Shown here: one piece after another, positions 34,080 through 51,552 of the stretch
How positions within the stretch are numbered: position 1 is the stretch's first letter
How the letters are laid out: each line of letters opens with the position of its first letter
DNA from: Helianthus annuus
Lineage: Eukaryota > Streptophyta > Magnoliopsida > Asterales > Asteraceae
Direction of reading: 5' to 3'
Assembly: GCF_002127325.2 (NCBI RefSeq)
Contig: NC_035433.2
Coordinates: forward strand, 16,046,611-16,110,610
Length of the DNA stretch: 64,000 nucleotides
Notes under the pieces: generated by a model
Told to the model about the DNA's origin: nothing
The model's database searches: none
The model's input: only the letters and a program-made list of their open reading frames with translations
Program-made: the position numbers and the translations under genes

Positions 34080-36670
34080 ATGGCTTCATCATTGAAGAAT
34101 ACATCCACAGCGATGTCGGCAGTCAATTCATCTACTGGCATTCCACCTTTGCCTCCACCACCAGCTGGATCTCAGAAAAATGCTGAGAAGAGACCAACTT
34201 CTATCTCCTCTAAACCATCATCTTCTGCTCTAACTTCTTCTGTTCCCAGTACTAGTGATATATTTACTTTGATTTTGCAGATGAGGGATCGTATGCAGCA
34301 GTAGGATGAAACTAATGACAGGATCCTCAGAGAAATCGGAGATCTCAAAAGGCAAAAGAAAACGGCAGAGGATCATTCCCCACTAATGCCCAAATCTTTG
34401 AATTTTGATACTCCAATGATTACTTCTTAGCCATCAGAGGTCCTAGACATTCAATATATGGGTGGATCAAGAGGAGTGCATTTCAGCCCAGCAACAATGA
34501 TTCAGGCATCAGGATCATATCTCCAACCGGCGGGATCCTACGCCCAGCATTTGGGATCCTTCATGAGCTTAGGATCCTCCTTTGTCCCAGGATCATCCCA
34601 GGTTCAAGGATCCTCCTTCGTTCCGGGATCATCCCAGGTTCAAGGATCCTCCTTTGTTCTAGGATCATCCCAGGTTCAAGGATCCTACTTCGTCCCAGGA
34701 TCATCCCAGATTCAAGAATCCCTACAGATACCAGGATCCTTGAAGAATTTGCAAACAGGAAGCCTAGATGTCCATCAAGGAGATTTTATTACAATGCAGA
34801 CCATTGCTTCCACTGGTCCATCCATTATCCCAGAATCCCAGCAATATGGATTCACACCCAATGTTCCTAACTTGAACCCGATGGGAGGTAACACCTTAAA
34901 TAATTATCTTACCACTAACCATGGATTCGTGTAGGATACAGGTATCAATCATGCTATGGCCAGGGAGTTACAGAAGCAGAAGGATATGATCTCAAGTGTT
35001 CCAGGGGTAGTCAAGCCTATCCCGGAGATTGCAGATGGAAGCCATAAGGTATCTCGTTTTGCACCACCAATTTGTGATGCAGAGGTACCCAAAAGGTTCC
35101 ATATCCATACTATGAAGCTGTATGATGGTACAACGGATCCTGAGGAGCACATAGCACAATACAGGGAGAGGATGGAGTCAATCCAATCCCAGAAAAGTTA
35201 AAGGAAGCATGCCTATGTAAAGGATTTGGATCTACCCTTACTGGATCAGCTCTTAAATGGCTGCTAAGTCTTCCCCCTTACTCTATCACTTCATTTGCTA
35301 ATTTAGTTAATTTGTTCAATAATCAATTCTCTTGTAGTAGAAAATTTGAAAGATTAACTAGTGATTTATATAGGGTAACTCAAAGTCATAATGAATCATT
35401 AAGGGATTATATAACTAAATTCAGTAAAGAATCCTTGGACATTCCCAACTTGGATATGGCCACGGCTGTTGAGGCCTTCAAAATGGGACTGCTTAAGGAT
35501 TCATTGTTCTATGATGATCTTGTTATGACACCGTGCAGGAACCTAGATGAAGTAAGAACTCGGGCACTCAGGTTCATCCGGTTAGAGGATGACAAGAGGA
35601 TCCAGGAGAGACAAGTAGGATGCTCAAAACAAGAGAAGCAAGGATCCTCCTTCAAGAGCAATAAATTCAAATCCTACCATAGAAATGACGACGAGAACGT
35701 GCATGCTGTTGACCAAGAGGAGGATGATGAGGATTATCCTCCGATTTCTGAATATTGTTTTTCTGTTGACAATCATGAACTAATCCTTGCAATGCAGAAT
35801 CTAGGAGAAAAAGCCAGGTGGCCCAGAAAGAATGATAAACCATCCGGGACTAAAGACAAGTCAAAGTGGTGTGCATACCACGAGGATTTCGGGCATCTAA
35901 CTGAAGAATGCATCACATTAAGAAAGGAAATTGGATATCTGCTAAGCAAGGGACATTTGAAAGAATTGTTGGGAAGGAAAAAGCAAAAGACTCAGGATCC
36001 TGAAAGGATCCCTGAAAAAGCTCCAGCCCCTCCGGCAAACGCACAAGTGATCAACTTTATTTCCGGAGGATCAGACATCTGTGGTACATCCTTCTCAGCG
36101 GCTAAAAGGCATGCAAAGGAAGCTAAAATGGATAATGGAGAAAGACCTATTCGAACATCAAGTGTCTCGGAAGGAAAAATGATAACGTTTGATGAGGATG
36201 ATCGCATTAACATCCAGGATCCTCATCATGATAGTTTAGTTATTACTCTCTTTATCTCTAACCATTTTGTCCGCATGATCCTTATCGACGGAGGAAGCTC
36301 AGTAAACATTATCCAGCTTGATGTTCTAAAGAAAATGGGTATCCCGGAATCAGACATCACACCAAGATCCTCCGTGCTTGTGGGATTCAGTGGAGAAACT
36401 AAGAAAACCCTGGGGGACATTAAACTCCCAATCTACGTGGAAGGATTACATAATTATCAAAAATTTTGTGTTATTGACTGTTTATCTTGTTGTAATGTTA
36501 TCCTTGGCAGGCCCTGGATACATGATATGAAAGCAGTCCTATCCACCTACCATCAATGTGTGAAACTCCCAAGCCCATGGGGGATAATCAAGATCGACAG
36601 TGATCAGCAGGAGGCTAAGGATTGTTATACCTCATCCATGAAACCAACCTCGAAGCCAAGGGAGCAATAG
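34080..36670 (+). pseudogene. G1 gag-protease, three stops and a frameshift
   Basis: Tat-type gag with C-terminal protease, ATG at 34080. Lesions relative to G2: TAG at 34302-34304, TAG at 34428-34430, TAG at 34932-34934 and a one-base deletion near 35177. At each of the three stops G2 has CAG. A G-S-S-Q/S-F-V-P 12-residue repeat lies at about 34571-34735. The capsid part (F-A-P-P-I-C-D-A-E, W-L-L-S-L-P-P-Y-S) is followed by a Cys-His motif C-A-Y-H-x4-G-H-x4-C and a protease whose active site reads L-I-D-G-G-S-S. The frame ends at TAG 36668-36670, which is shared with G2 and may be a programmed readthrough site rather than damage. Confidence 0.82.
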
Positions 36671-39867
<3,197 letters not shown>

Positions 39868-41249
39868 ACAGGATCCTTCAAGCATATGATCCTTACATTG
39901 GAAGCATCCTCGAAGGATCCCGGCGACATCAGTGATCCTTTACTCTGGTAAAGTCCTTATCTCAAAACTTTTCCATTTTCTTATTTTTACCTAAGGATAA
40001 GGATCACGTATCCTTCATCCTTCTCTCACGAGAATTTGAGTTCTGATAGTCCAGGTATCCTCAGCACATTATCGATAGTCTTCAAAAGCATCTCAGATCC
40101 TTGGGTTCAACCCCAGTTATCCTTGGGCTTGTCCCCAGTTTTCGCCTGTAGCGCACGATGATCCTGGTATAGTTCACGTCTTTGGGACCAGTACCCACTT
40201 TAGGGGCTGACAACCTCATCGTACTGGCTATATCTAGGATCCTACGTATAATGGTAGACGTACCATACATCCGTTCCTAAGGTTTCTAACGTTTTCACGT
40301 TAGCTAAGGTTTTGACATTTTCATGTCACCAAGTTTGGATAGTCGCCAGTAAGGGCCATACTCCAGTTTACATACGATCCTTGGGCTTGTCCCCAGTGAT
40401 CCTTTGGGCTTGTCCCCAGTTATCCTTTGGGCTTGTCCCTAGTGATCCTTTGGGCTTGTCCCCAGTTATCCTTTGGGCATGTCCCCAGCTATTGATTTAT
40501 CTTTTACATTGGCTTAGTCCCAAGTTATGTTCCATTTTTCAGGTTTTCGAAGTTAAACAAATAAGGATCCTTAATCCTTATTATCCGTTAAAATTTCACT
40601 TATGGTTATCTTGATTAAAGGTTAGGATCCTAACTTGGATTCTCAGGTATGATCCTTGACTATTTTGATTATACTTGTTATTTTGAATAACCCTTACACT
40701 TTGACAACTAAACCTATGATCCTCGATCATAAACTATTTTTGAAAATTTTTCGATTACAGGATATTTGATCCAGGATCATATCCTAAAATGATTGAACAT
40801 GATTTGCTTAACAATTGGAAAATAAAAGGATAAACAAAGGATAACAACACGAGATAAGCCAGAAAGATTAGAGTTATTTTATTAACAAAGGATTTTAAAC
40901 CCTTTCAAAAGTTGTCAAAATTGCCAACCCACGTTTCTACCAGCAAAACGTGGCCCGCCCACATGGGTTGGCAAAGGGTGTCCATTGTTTATGCGGTCAT
41001 AGCAGGTGCAGGAAAGTAAGAGCGGCAGGATCACAAAGGCTTCATCCCCCGAACAGAGGATCCCTCCACCATTTGCGATCCTACCTATTGTCCAAAGGAT
41101 TCAGGATCCTTAACCCTAAAAAACTATTGTTCAAAGTTACAAACCATCATTGTTTCAAAACATCACAACCACAAAAAACCACTACCAAATTTTAAAAAAT
41201 TGGGCTCCGGCTATGTCTAGAAATTTCCATCATTGCCCAATCCTGCAGC
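39868..41249 (+). other. G1 3' region before the antisense gene
   Basis: Non-coding. It contains a tandem array of about five 24-bp units with core GGGCTTGTCCCCAGT and ATCCTTT (about 40380-40490), many GATCC words, and AT-rich sequence (40560-40920). I saw no supported ORF. Confidence 0.6.
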
Positions 41250-42873
41250 TCAAACCTTCGCTGCACCATCACCACCAGCTCCACTTGCTTCCCCCTGATC
41301 CTTGCCAACATCACCGCCTTCAAGCATTGGGATCTCCTCAGCCTCCTCATCATCCTCCAACTCTGCCAGCCTTGCCTTCCAGCCTTCCACGTCCCATGTG
41401 CCTTTGTCGAAGGAAGGATCCTGAGCCTCCGCAGCCATCTACAGCTGGATCTTATACATGGTTATCGCAGCAGAGACCTTGGCATCCTGGGTAATGTCAT
41501 GCTTCTCATAATCAAAATTGATCAGCATCCTGGCAGCTTTATCCTTGGTGGCCCGGAGCTCCTTCTCAAGATCAGCAATCTTGAGATCCTTCAGCACACC
41601 CATCTGTTGGAGGTCGGCAATTTGGCGGTCTTGATCCTCAACGTGGCCAATATATGTTTCTATTTCAGCGAGTTTCTGCAGAAAGGGAAAAGGGTAAGTT
41701 CAGGACCAGGTGATCCTCAATCAAGCAGGATATACAAGCAGGATATACAAGCAGGAGCAGTGATCCTTACTTCGTTAACGTAATCAAGAAACTGTTGGCG
41801 GAGCAGGGGAAATCCTTGAAGATCCTCAGAGGCCTTCCTCTTCTTTCCTTTACCCCTAATAGGTGCTTTAGGGGCTGAAGCGGTTGGACTGGCAGCAGGG
41901 GTCTTCTTCCTCGCAGATTTGACATTAGCAAGATCATCAATGCCAAACTTGGAGGCAGATTTAGCAGATTTTCCAGCACCTACACAACCAAAATCAGATA
42001 AGTATTCTAACTAATTTAAAAAAAAATCCTACATGAAACTACTTTTTAATCAGGATACTTACTTGACATCGTGACAGAGGCAGAGGATACTTCTTGGGAA
42101 TCTTGAGTAGCAACCTGGAAAGTTCTTGTCTCTGGATCAAGCTTCTTGAAGGCTAAAAGTCTCTCTTTTGCAGCAGGTGTCAACTTCAGACGAGAGATGG
42201 AAACAACTGCACAATAAACAAAAAAAAAAAACAAAAAAAAATATTAGTGATCCTCATCCTAAGGAACAAATCTTATGGTGATCCTTCCAGGATCCTCTAT
42301 CCTACCATGAGTAGCCCACTCTTTGGGCAGATCCTTCCCATCAGGGATGGTATCCCTCCTAACGAAGAAGAACCGTCGCTTCCAATTCGTGTCGTTCTTG
42401 GTGACCTTGAAGACAGGATGATCCTCTCCAGTTTTTCGCTTAAATAGATAACGATGGGGTCCGAAAGTGGTAAGATCGTACATCTCAGCCAGCTCCGCCA
42501 TACCAAGGTCAATCCCTTCTTGCTCAATGATCCTCTCAAGGGTATACAATACCCTCCAGATCATGGGCATAGCCTGGATATAGCAGATGCCGGTAAGAGA
42601 GAAGAAGGATTGAGTGAACTGTGGGAAAGGATATGAATATCCTATCAAGAACGGAGTAACAGGAAAGGCCACCCAAGTATCAGAGTTAAAGTCACTCAAA
42701 GCAGTGGGAGTGAAGGACTTGAAGATGGTATTCGCCGGAAAACAGTGACGGATTCTATCAACCTGAGGATCAGTGAAACAGCACCTCTCGGTGGGAGAGT
42801 CTTTGATGATCCCTTGACCTTTTAAGGGACTGTTCTTCTCAGGATCCTTATGAGGGGAATTCCGGAGCAACAT
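41250..42873 (-). pseudogene. G1 antisense gene, four exons, one stop
   Basis: Gene on the strand opposite to the element, between pol and the 3' end. Inferred exons: 42306-42873, 42063-42206, 41771-41979 and 41250-41675. They have GT-AG borders (GTAGG, GTAAGT, GTAAGG donors; TGTGCAG, TGTGTAG, CTGCAG acceptors) and consistent phases, giving 449 codons including the stop. The N-terminal 190 residues (A-M-P-M-I-W-R-V-L-Y, W-K-R-R-F-F-F-V) resemble the 'putative gypsy-type transposon' domain family (PF04195, by memory). Exon 3 is Lys/Ser-rich and exon 4 a coiled coil with acidic tail. TAG at 41439-41441 interrupts exon 4, where G2 has CAG. A reverse-strand TATAA (42962-42969) lies about 90 bp upstream. 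Role unknown. Confidence 0.68.
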
Positions 42874-42961
42874 ATTTGCAGAAGAATGGAAAGAAGTAGG
42901 AAAACAGAGTAAGAGAAGAAAGAAGGAAGAAGAGAGATACCTGATTGATCTTCGGACGAGA

Positions 42962-42969
42962 TTATAAAG
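42962..42969 (-). promoter_or_regulatory. TATA box of the G1 antisense gene
   Basis: Minus strand CTTTATAA, about 90 bp upstream of the ATG and followed by a pyrimidine-rich leader. The same arrangement in G2 is at 62621-62628. Confidence 0.5.
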
Positions 42970-43003
42970 GGAGTTTTCTTTGATTTTAAATGCAAATTGA
43001 TCC

Positions 43004-43721
43004 TGTTAGGGCTGGATTTTTACAATACATGATCCTCACATGTGATCCTAACCAGTGATCCTTGTTTCTTTGGCAGATAGTGATCCTCAGCAGAGTTCCA
43101 GGATCAGGATCACGGACCATCATAGGATCCTCATGCTAACGGTTGCTTTCGTTGAATTTAATGTTGTTTTGCAGGACATCTAGCAGGATCCGCTCTTGAG
43201 CATCACAATCAAAGGACGCGTCTTTGCAACTATAGCATGTGCTTAATCGGAGATAGACGTTGTGAAGGATATGGAAACTTGGCATGAATTAAGGGCGATA
43301 ATTTAGGCTAGATTTACTTTTATTTCTAAAGGGGTAATGAGCTGATTATTAGTCTTTTTACCTAAAATAGGTCACCTACACTTGTATATATAACACTCTT
43401 CCCCATTCGGAAGAACACACAACACAATTCTCACACGCTTAGACACTCGAAACTATAGTGATCCATGTACTCAGCTCATTATCATCCGAAGTTGTGACTA
43501 TTTTTCTTATATTGAAGTTTGGTGATCGGTAGTTGCCATCACCCGAGGTTTTTTATGCCGGAGATCATACATTGATCAAGGGCTTTTTCCTCGTATAAAT
43601 CATTGTGTCTTTGCATATTTCACACTGAAGTGATCCTTTATTTTTTCTATAAACCAAGCATCATACCCCATTTACATAGAGTTTGGTTGCATTATCCTTT
43701 GTGTGATTTTTGACCAAAACA
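43004..43721 (+). repeat. G2 5' LTR (718 bp)
   Basis: TGTTAGGGCTGG to GACCAAAACA with TATATATAA at 43385-43393. It has no PPT on its left, which together with the GATCC duplication shows it is the 5' LTR of a new element and not the 3' LTR of G1. Confidence 0.88.
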
Positions 43722-43724
43722 GTT

Positions 43725-43742
43725 TGGCGCCCACCGTGGGGC
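43725..43742 (+). other. Primer binding region of G2
   Basis: TGGCGCCCACCGTGGGGC, identical to G1. Confidence 0.65.
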
Positions 43743-43798
43743 CATTGGTGCTTCATTCATAAGAAAACCTTTTGTTCGGAATCATTTCAAAGAATTAC

Positions 43799-46360
43799 AT
43801 GGCTTCATCATTGAAAAACATGTCCACGGCGATGTCTGCAGTCACCTCGTCTCAGAACACTCTGCCTCCTCCACCGGCAGGATCCCAGAAGAATGCTGAG
43901 AAGAGACCAACTCCTACTAATTCTAAACCTCCATCTTCTTCTGCTATGAATTCTTATACTCCCAGTACTAGTGACGTATTTACTTTGATTTTGCAGATGA
44001 AGGATCGTATGCAGCGACAGGATGAAACCAATGAAAGGATCCTCAGGGAAATTGGAGATCTCAAAAGACAAAAGAAAACGGCAGAGGATCATTCCCCACT
44101 GATGCCCAAATCCTTGAGCTTTGATACTCCAATGATCACTTCTCAGCCATCGGAAAGTCCAGACGTGCAAATTATGGGAGAATCAAGAGGATTGCACCTC
44201 GGATCAACAGCAATGACTCAGGCATCAGGCTCACACTTTCAGCCGGCAGGATCCTATCCCCAGCATATGGGATCCTTCATGAATTCGGGAGCCTATCCGG
44301 GAGCACAGCAGTTTCAAGGATCCTACTTTGTTCCAGGATCATCCCAGGGTCAAGGATCCTACTTTGTTCCAGGATCATCCCAGGGTCAAAGATCCTCCTT
44401 CGTTCCAGGATCCTTCCAGATACCAGGATCCTTCCAGATGCCAGGATCCCTAAAAAGTTTGCAAACAGGAAGTCTGGATGTCCATCAAGGGGACTTCATT
44501 CCAATGCAGACCATTGCTTCCACTGGTCCCTCCGTTATCCCAGAATCCCAGCAATATGGATTCACTAACTTGAATTCAATGGGAGGTAACACTTTAAATA
44601 ATTATCTTACCACTAACCATGGATTCATGCAGGATACAGGTATCAATCATGCTATGGCCAGGGAATTGCAGAAGCTAAAAGATATGATCTCAAGTGTTCC
44701 AGGGGTAGTCAAGCCTATCCCAGAGATTGCAGATGGAAGCCATAAGGTATCTCGCTTTGCACCACCAATTTGTGATGCAGAGGTACCCAAAAGGTTCCAT
44801 ATCCCTACTATGAAGCTGTATGATGGTACTACGGATCCAGAGGAGCACATAGCACAATACAGGGAGAGGATGGAGATCAATCCTATCCCAGAAAAGTTGA
44901 AGGAAGCATGCCTATGTAAAGGATTTGGATCCACTCTTACTGGATCAGCTCTTAAATGGCTGCTAAGTCTTCCCCCTTACTCTATTACTTCATTTGCTAA
45001 TTTAGTTAATTTATTCAATAACCAATTGTCTTGTAGTAGAAAATTTGAAAGATTAACTAGTGATTTGTACAGGATAACTCAAAATCATAATGAATCATTA
45101 AGGGATTATATAACTAAATTTAGTAAAGAATCCTTGGACATTCCCAACTTGGATATGGCTACGGCTGTTGAAGCCTTCAAAATGGGACTGCTTAAGGATT
45201 CATTGTTCTATGATGATCTTGTTATGACACCATGCAGGAACCTAGATGAAGTAAGAACTCGGGCACTCAGGTTCATCCGGCTAGAGGATGACAAGAGGAT
45301 CCAGGAGAGATAAGTAGGATCCTCAAAACAGGAAAAGCAAGGATCCTCCTTCAAGAGCAATAAGTTCAAATCCTACCATAGAAACGACAACCAGAATGTG
45401 CATGCTGTTGACCAAGAAGAGGATGATGAAGATTATCCTCCAATCTCAGAATATTGTTTTTCCGTTGATAATCATGAACTAATCCTTGCAATGCAGAATC
45501 TAGGAGAAAAAGCTAGGTGGCCCAGAAAGAATGATAAACCATTCGGGACTAAAGACAAGTCAAAATGGTGTGCATACCATGAGGATTTCGGGCATCTAAC
45601 TGAAGAATGCATAGCTTTAAGAAAAGAAATTGGATATCTGTTAAGCAAGGGGCACCTAAAAGAATTGTTGGGAAGAAAAAAGCAAAGGACTCAGGATCCT
45701 GAAAGGATCCCTGAAAAGGCTCCAGCACCTCCGGCAAATGCACAAGTGATCAACTTTATTTCCGGAGGATCAGACATCTGTGGTACATCCTTCTCGGCGG
45801 CCAAAAGGCATGCAAAGGAGTCAAAAATGGATAATGGAGAAAGACCTATTAGAACATCAAGTGTCTCAGAAGGGAAGATGATAACGTTTGATGAGGATGA
45901 CCGCATTAACATTCAGGATCCTCATCATGTTATTACTCTCTTTATCTCTAACCATTTTGTCCGCAGGATCCTTATCGATGGAGGAAGCTCAGTGAACATT
46001 ATCCAGCTTGATGTTCTGAAGAAAATGGGTATTCCAGAATCAGACATCACACCAAGATCCTCCGTGCTTGTAGGATTCAGTGGAGAAACGAAGAAAACTC
46101 TGGGGGACATCAAACTCCCAATCTACGTGGAAGGATTACATAATTATCAAAAATTTTGTGTTATTGACTGTTTATCTTGTTGCAATGTTATCCTTGGCAG
46201 GCCCTGGATACATGATATGAAAGCGGTCCCATCCACCTATCATCAATGTGTGAAACTCCCTAGCCCATGGGGGATAATCAAGATCGACAGTGATCAGCAG
46301 GAGGCTAAGGATTGTTATACCTCATCCATGAAGCCAACCTCGAAGCCAAGGGAGCAATAG
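43799..46360 (+). pseudogene. G2 gag-protease, one extra stop
   Basis: Starts at ATG 43799 (M-A-S-S-L-K), the same start as G1. Open except for TAA at 45311-45313, where G1 has CAA. It encodes the N-terminal P/S-rich part, the G-S-S-Q-G-Q/S-Y-F-V-P repeats (about 44318-44430), capsid, a C-A-Y-H-x4-G-H-x4-C motif and a D-G-G-S-S protease. It has a 9-base deletion relative to G1 after 45928. The frame stops at TAG 46358-46360 in the CAA-TAG-CAA-TTA context, with pol continuing in frame. It is the better-preserved gag of the two copies. Confidence 0.83.
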
Positions 46361-48972
<2,612 letters not shown>

Positions 48973-49082
48973 TTAATGAAACGTATTGTCGTTTTGCCTA
49001 TATGTGATTACTTGCTGTGGTAGAAAATAATATTAGAATTATTATTAAAACACTTAGTCTAGATCACGAAACATGACATACA

Positions 49083-50275
49083 GTTCGAAGGATCACGAAA
49101 GATAACCTTCGATTCGAAGGATCAACTTTCGGTTCGAAGGATTACGAAACATATCCTTCGACCAAGGACTCTATCCTTCGACATCTTTCGGCCCAGTCTT
49201 TCTAATGGGCTTGGCCCATTCCTGTGAAACGATTTATAAACGTGAATGCATGTAAGTCGACAGTTAGTTTTCAAAAACCCTAGTTTCCTCTTGTGCGACG
49301 GCAGCAAGCTTCAAGACCTTTTTCCCTTCTCTTTGGAATCCGATTCAGTATTGGATTGTGGTTAGTGATTCTAGTCCCGATTGGTGCTTTAGTATATGAT
49401 TAATCTTGGTTAATTGTGGGTGTGATAAAACATGTACGTGTGTCTAATTCTGAATAGTCGGCGAAATAGTGTCCTACGATTTTGATGATCTTGTCGTGCT
49501 AATTGCTTTAACTTATAATCGAACACATGATTACACGATTTCATTGTTAACCGATCTTGTTGCTAGTTGATCGCATGTGGGCCGATTTAATTGCATATGT
49601 ATATACCTGATGATTGATAGCATTGTATGTGCGATAGATATTGTTCATCTGAATCGGATTGTTCATATTGTAATCGGTTGGTATGTATGTCTTGGAAAAT
49701 ATTTATGTTAATCGGATTGTTACGCCATGGGTTCGAGTATTGATCTTGATTAGTTATGAACTTGTCGTGTTTTAAAGTTAACCTGATTGAATGTAAATAG
49801 GTTGTGTTCATGTATGGTTCGATTAGGGTTCTTGAGAAACAATTGAAATCTGCCTGTTTGATCGATGACGTACTGAAACTGTTAGGAATTGATAGTTGAC
49901 CGAAAGATAGTGTGATGACCGAAACATAATCTGTGTCGAAGGATAACTATGTCGAAACATAGTTGTTGAGACCGAAAGATACTTGTCCTTCGAACCATAG
50001 TAGTGTTGACCGAAGGATAACTTTGACCGAACCATAGTAGTGTTGACCGAAGGATAGCATTGACCGAAAGATGACATTGGTTCGAAACATAGCATTCGGT
50101 CCGAATGATAACTGTGATAACTATGTCGAAACATAGCTGATGTGTCGAAAGATAACCATGAATCGTAAGATGATAACTGTGTATTGAAAGACGTGTCGAA
50201 ACATAATTGTGATAATTGTGATAATTGTTAGACCGAAGGATGAGCAATGTATCGAAGGATGGGTAATGTGAATCG
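49083..50275. repeat. CGAAGGAT/CGAAAGAT/CGAAACAT word clusters in F LTR
   Basis: Two clusters, 49083-49185 and 49890-50275, of short words such as TTCGAAGGAT, ACCGAAGGAT, GTCGAAACATAG and ACCGAAAGAT with irregular spacing. The copy in the 3' LTR is at 56554-57746. Reverse-strand ORFs here arise from the repeats and are not genes. Confidence 0.65.
49233..49240 (+). promoter_or_regulatory. TATA-like element in F 5' LTR
   Basis: TTTATAAA followed about 45 bp later by AAAACCCTAG, a common feature of plant leaders. The copy in the 3' LTR is at 56704-56711. Confidence 0.45.
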
Positions 50276-50457
50276 AATGATAGTTGATGATTAAATGTGA
50301 AATGATACGTGTTGTGCCGATATGCAAACTGACTGTTAGGTGAACATTAAATTGCATGCGTATCATTGTGAACATGAACTGATTTGTTATACGTGCATAC
50401 AATAGGACGTGATTAATTACTTGTGAGTGCATAACCTAGCATACCGAGCAAACCAAG

Positions 50458-50934
50458 GTGAGTTCACACTCTTACCAAGGCATGGGATTCCCGGGGTGTT
50501 GGGAATGGGATTGAAAGGATAAGGTTGAATAGATACACTACTGACACTATGACTAGACTACCATATCACTATCCTCGGTTGTGAAGGATACTCATACTGA
50601 TCACTATCCTCGGTTGTGAAGGATACTTATACTGATCACAATCCTCGGATGTGAAGGATACTTATACTGATCACTATCCTCGGATGTGAAGGATACTTAT
50701 ACTGATCACTATCCTCGGATGTGCAGGATACTTATACTGATCACTATCCTCGGTTGTGAAGGATACTTATAGATACGAATAGTCTAGTGGTTATACAACG
50801 TGGGAAGCCCCCACCAATAGAACGTACTAACGGCCCAGTAGAGCCACCTGTTACAAACGAACTTACTATTACGCATTTATTTTCTGTGAACTCGCTCAAC
50901 TAGTTTGTTGATCATTCTGTTACATGCCTTGCAG
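50458..50934 (+). other. Candidate leader intron in F LTR (477 bp)
   Basis: AAG|GTGAGTTCAC donor and ACATGCCTTGCAG| acceptor, both conserved in A and E LTRs while the sequence between differs. Splicing is inferred. Confidence 0.45.
50567..50770. repeat. 35-bp minisatellite in F LTR, about 5.8 units
   Basis: Units of CACTATCCTCGGTTGTGAAG plus 15 more bases, nearly identical to each other. The copy in the 3' LTR is at 58038-58241. Confidence 0.85.
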
Positions 50935-51232
50935 ATCGTTAGGTACTTGGAGCTTGCACTGGAGAAGCGGGTCGTTGTGGGCAAGGATCGTGGTTTCTAC
51001 GTTGAACTATTATGACATTTAAAACTATTAACTATTGTTGGTTTATTTACTATGCTTCCGCTATACCTTAAAACTATGGTTATGTTTTGAACACCTATCG
51101 TATTGAATGGATGGTTTACATTTATTTTACTTAATATTAATTACATGTTCAATATGATTGGTGGCTTGATCCTGGTCAGTCACGCTCCCAAGCGGTGATA
51201 CTCCGCGTGTGGATTTTGGGGGTGTGACAGAT

Positions 51233-51246
51233 TGGTATCAGAGCCA
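51233..51246 (+). other. Primer binding site of element F (iMet tRNA)
   Basis: TGGTATCAGAGCCA three bases after the 5' LTR. The leader 51247-51552 is non-coding and conserved with A and E. Confidence 0.88.
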
Positions 51247-51552
51247 TTGGTTATAGAGAACTTGGTTTTAATATGGAAAAACGTTTTTATTAAAACCAGA
51301 CTATAACCAGAACAGTGCTCTCAACGATCCACAACGACGCTTCGCTCCACGTGCAAGACTCAACTTCCTAGGTAATAAGGTTTATGTTTATTGCCTACAT
51401 GCTAGAATTTGCATAGAACTTTGCTCGTAGTATGCTTACATTACCTTGCTCACAACTTGTCATTGCGTGAGAATACTTATGTGCTTACACTCTTCTGTCA
51501 TCGCACTATTCGCGAACCTTTCTCACTTATGTTGCCTTTGATGTGAAGATCA

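Noticed and set aside
49823..50432. Reverse-strand ORFs of 103-121 aa in the F LTR, repeated in the 3' LTR
   Set aside because: They arise from the CGAAGGAT-type word clusters, which give His/Ser/Tyr-rich products in several frames; no gene features.
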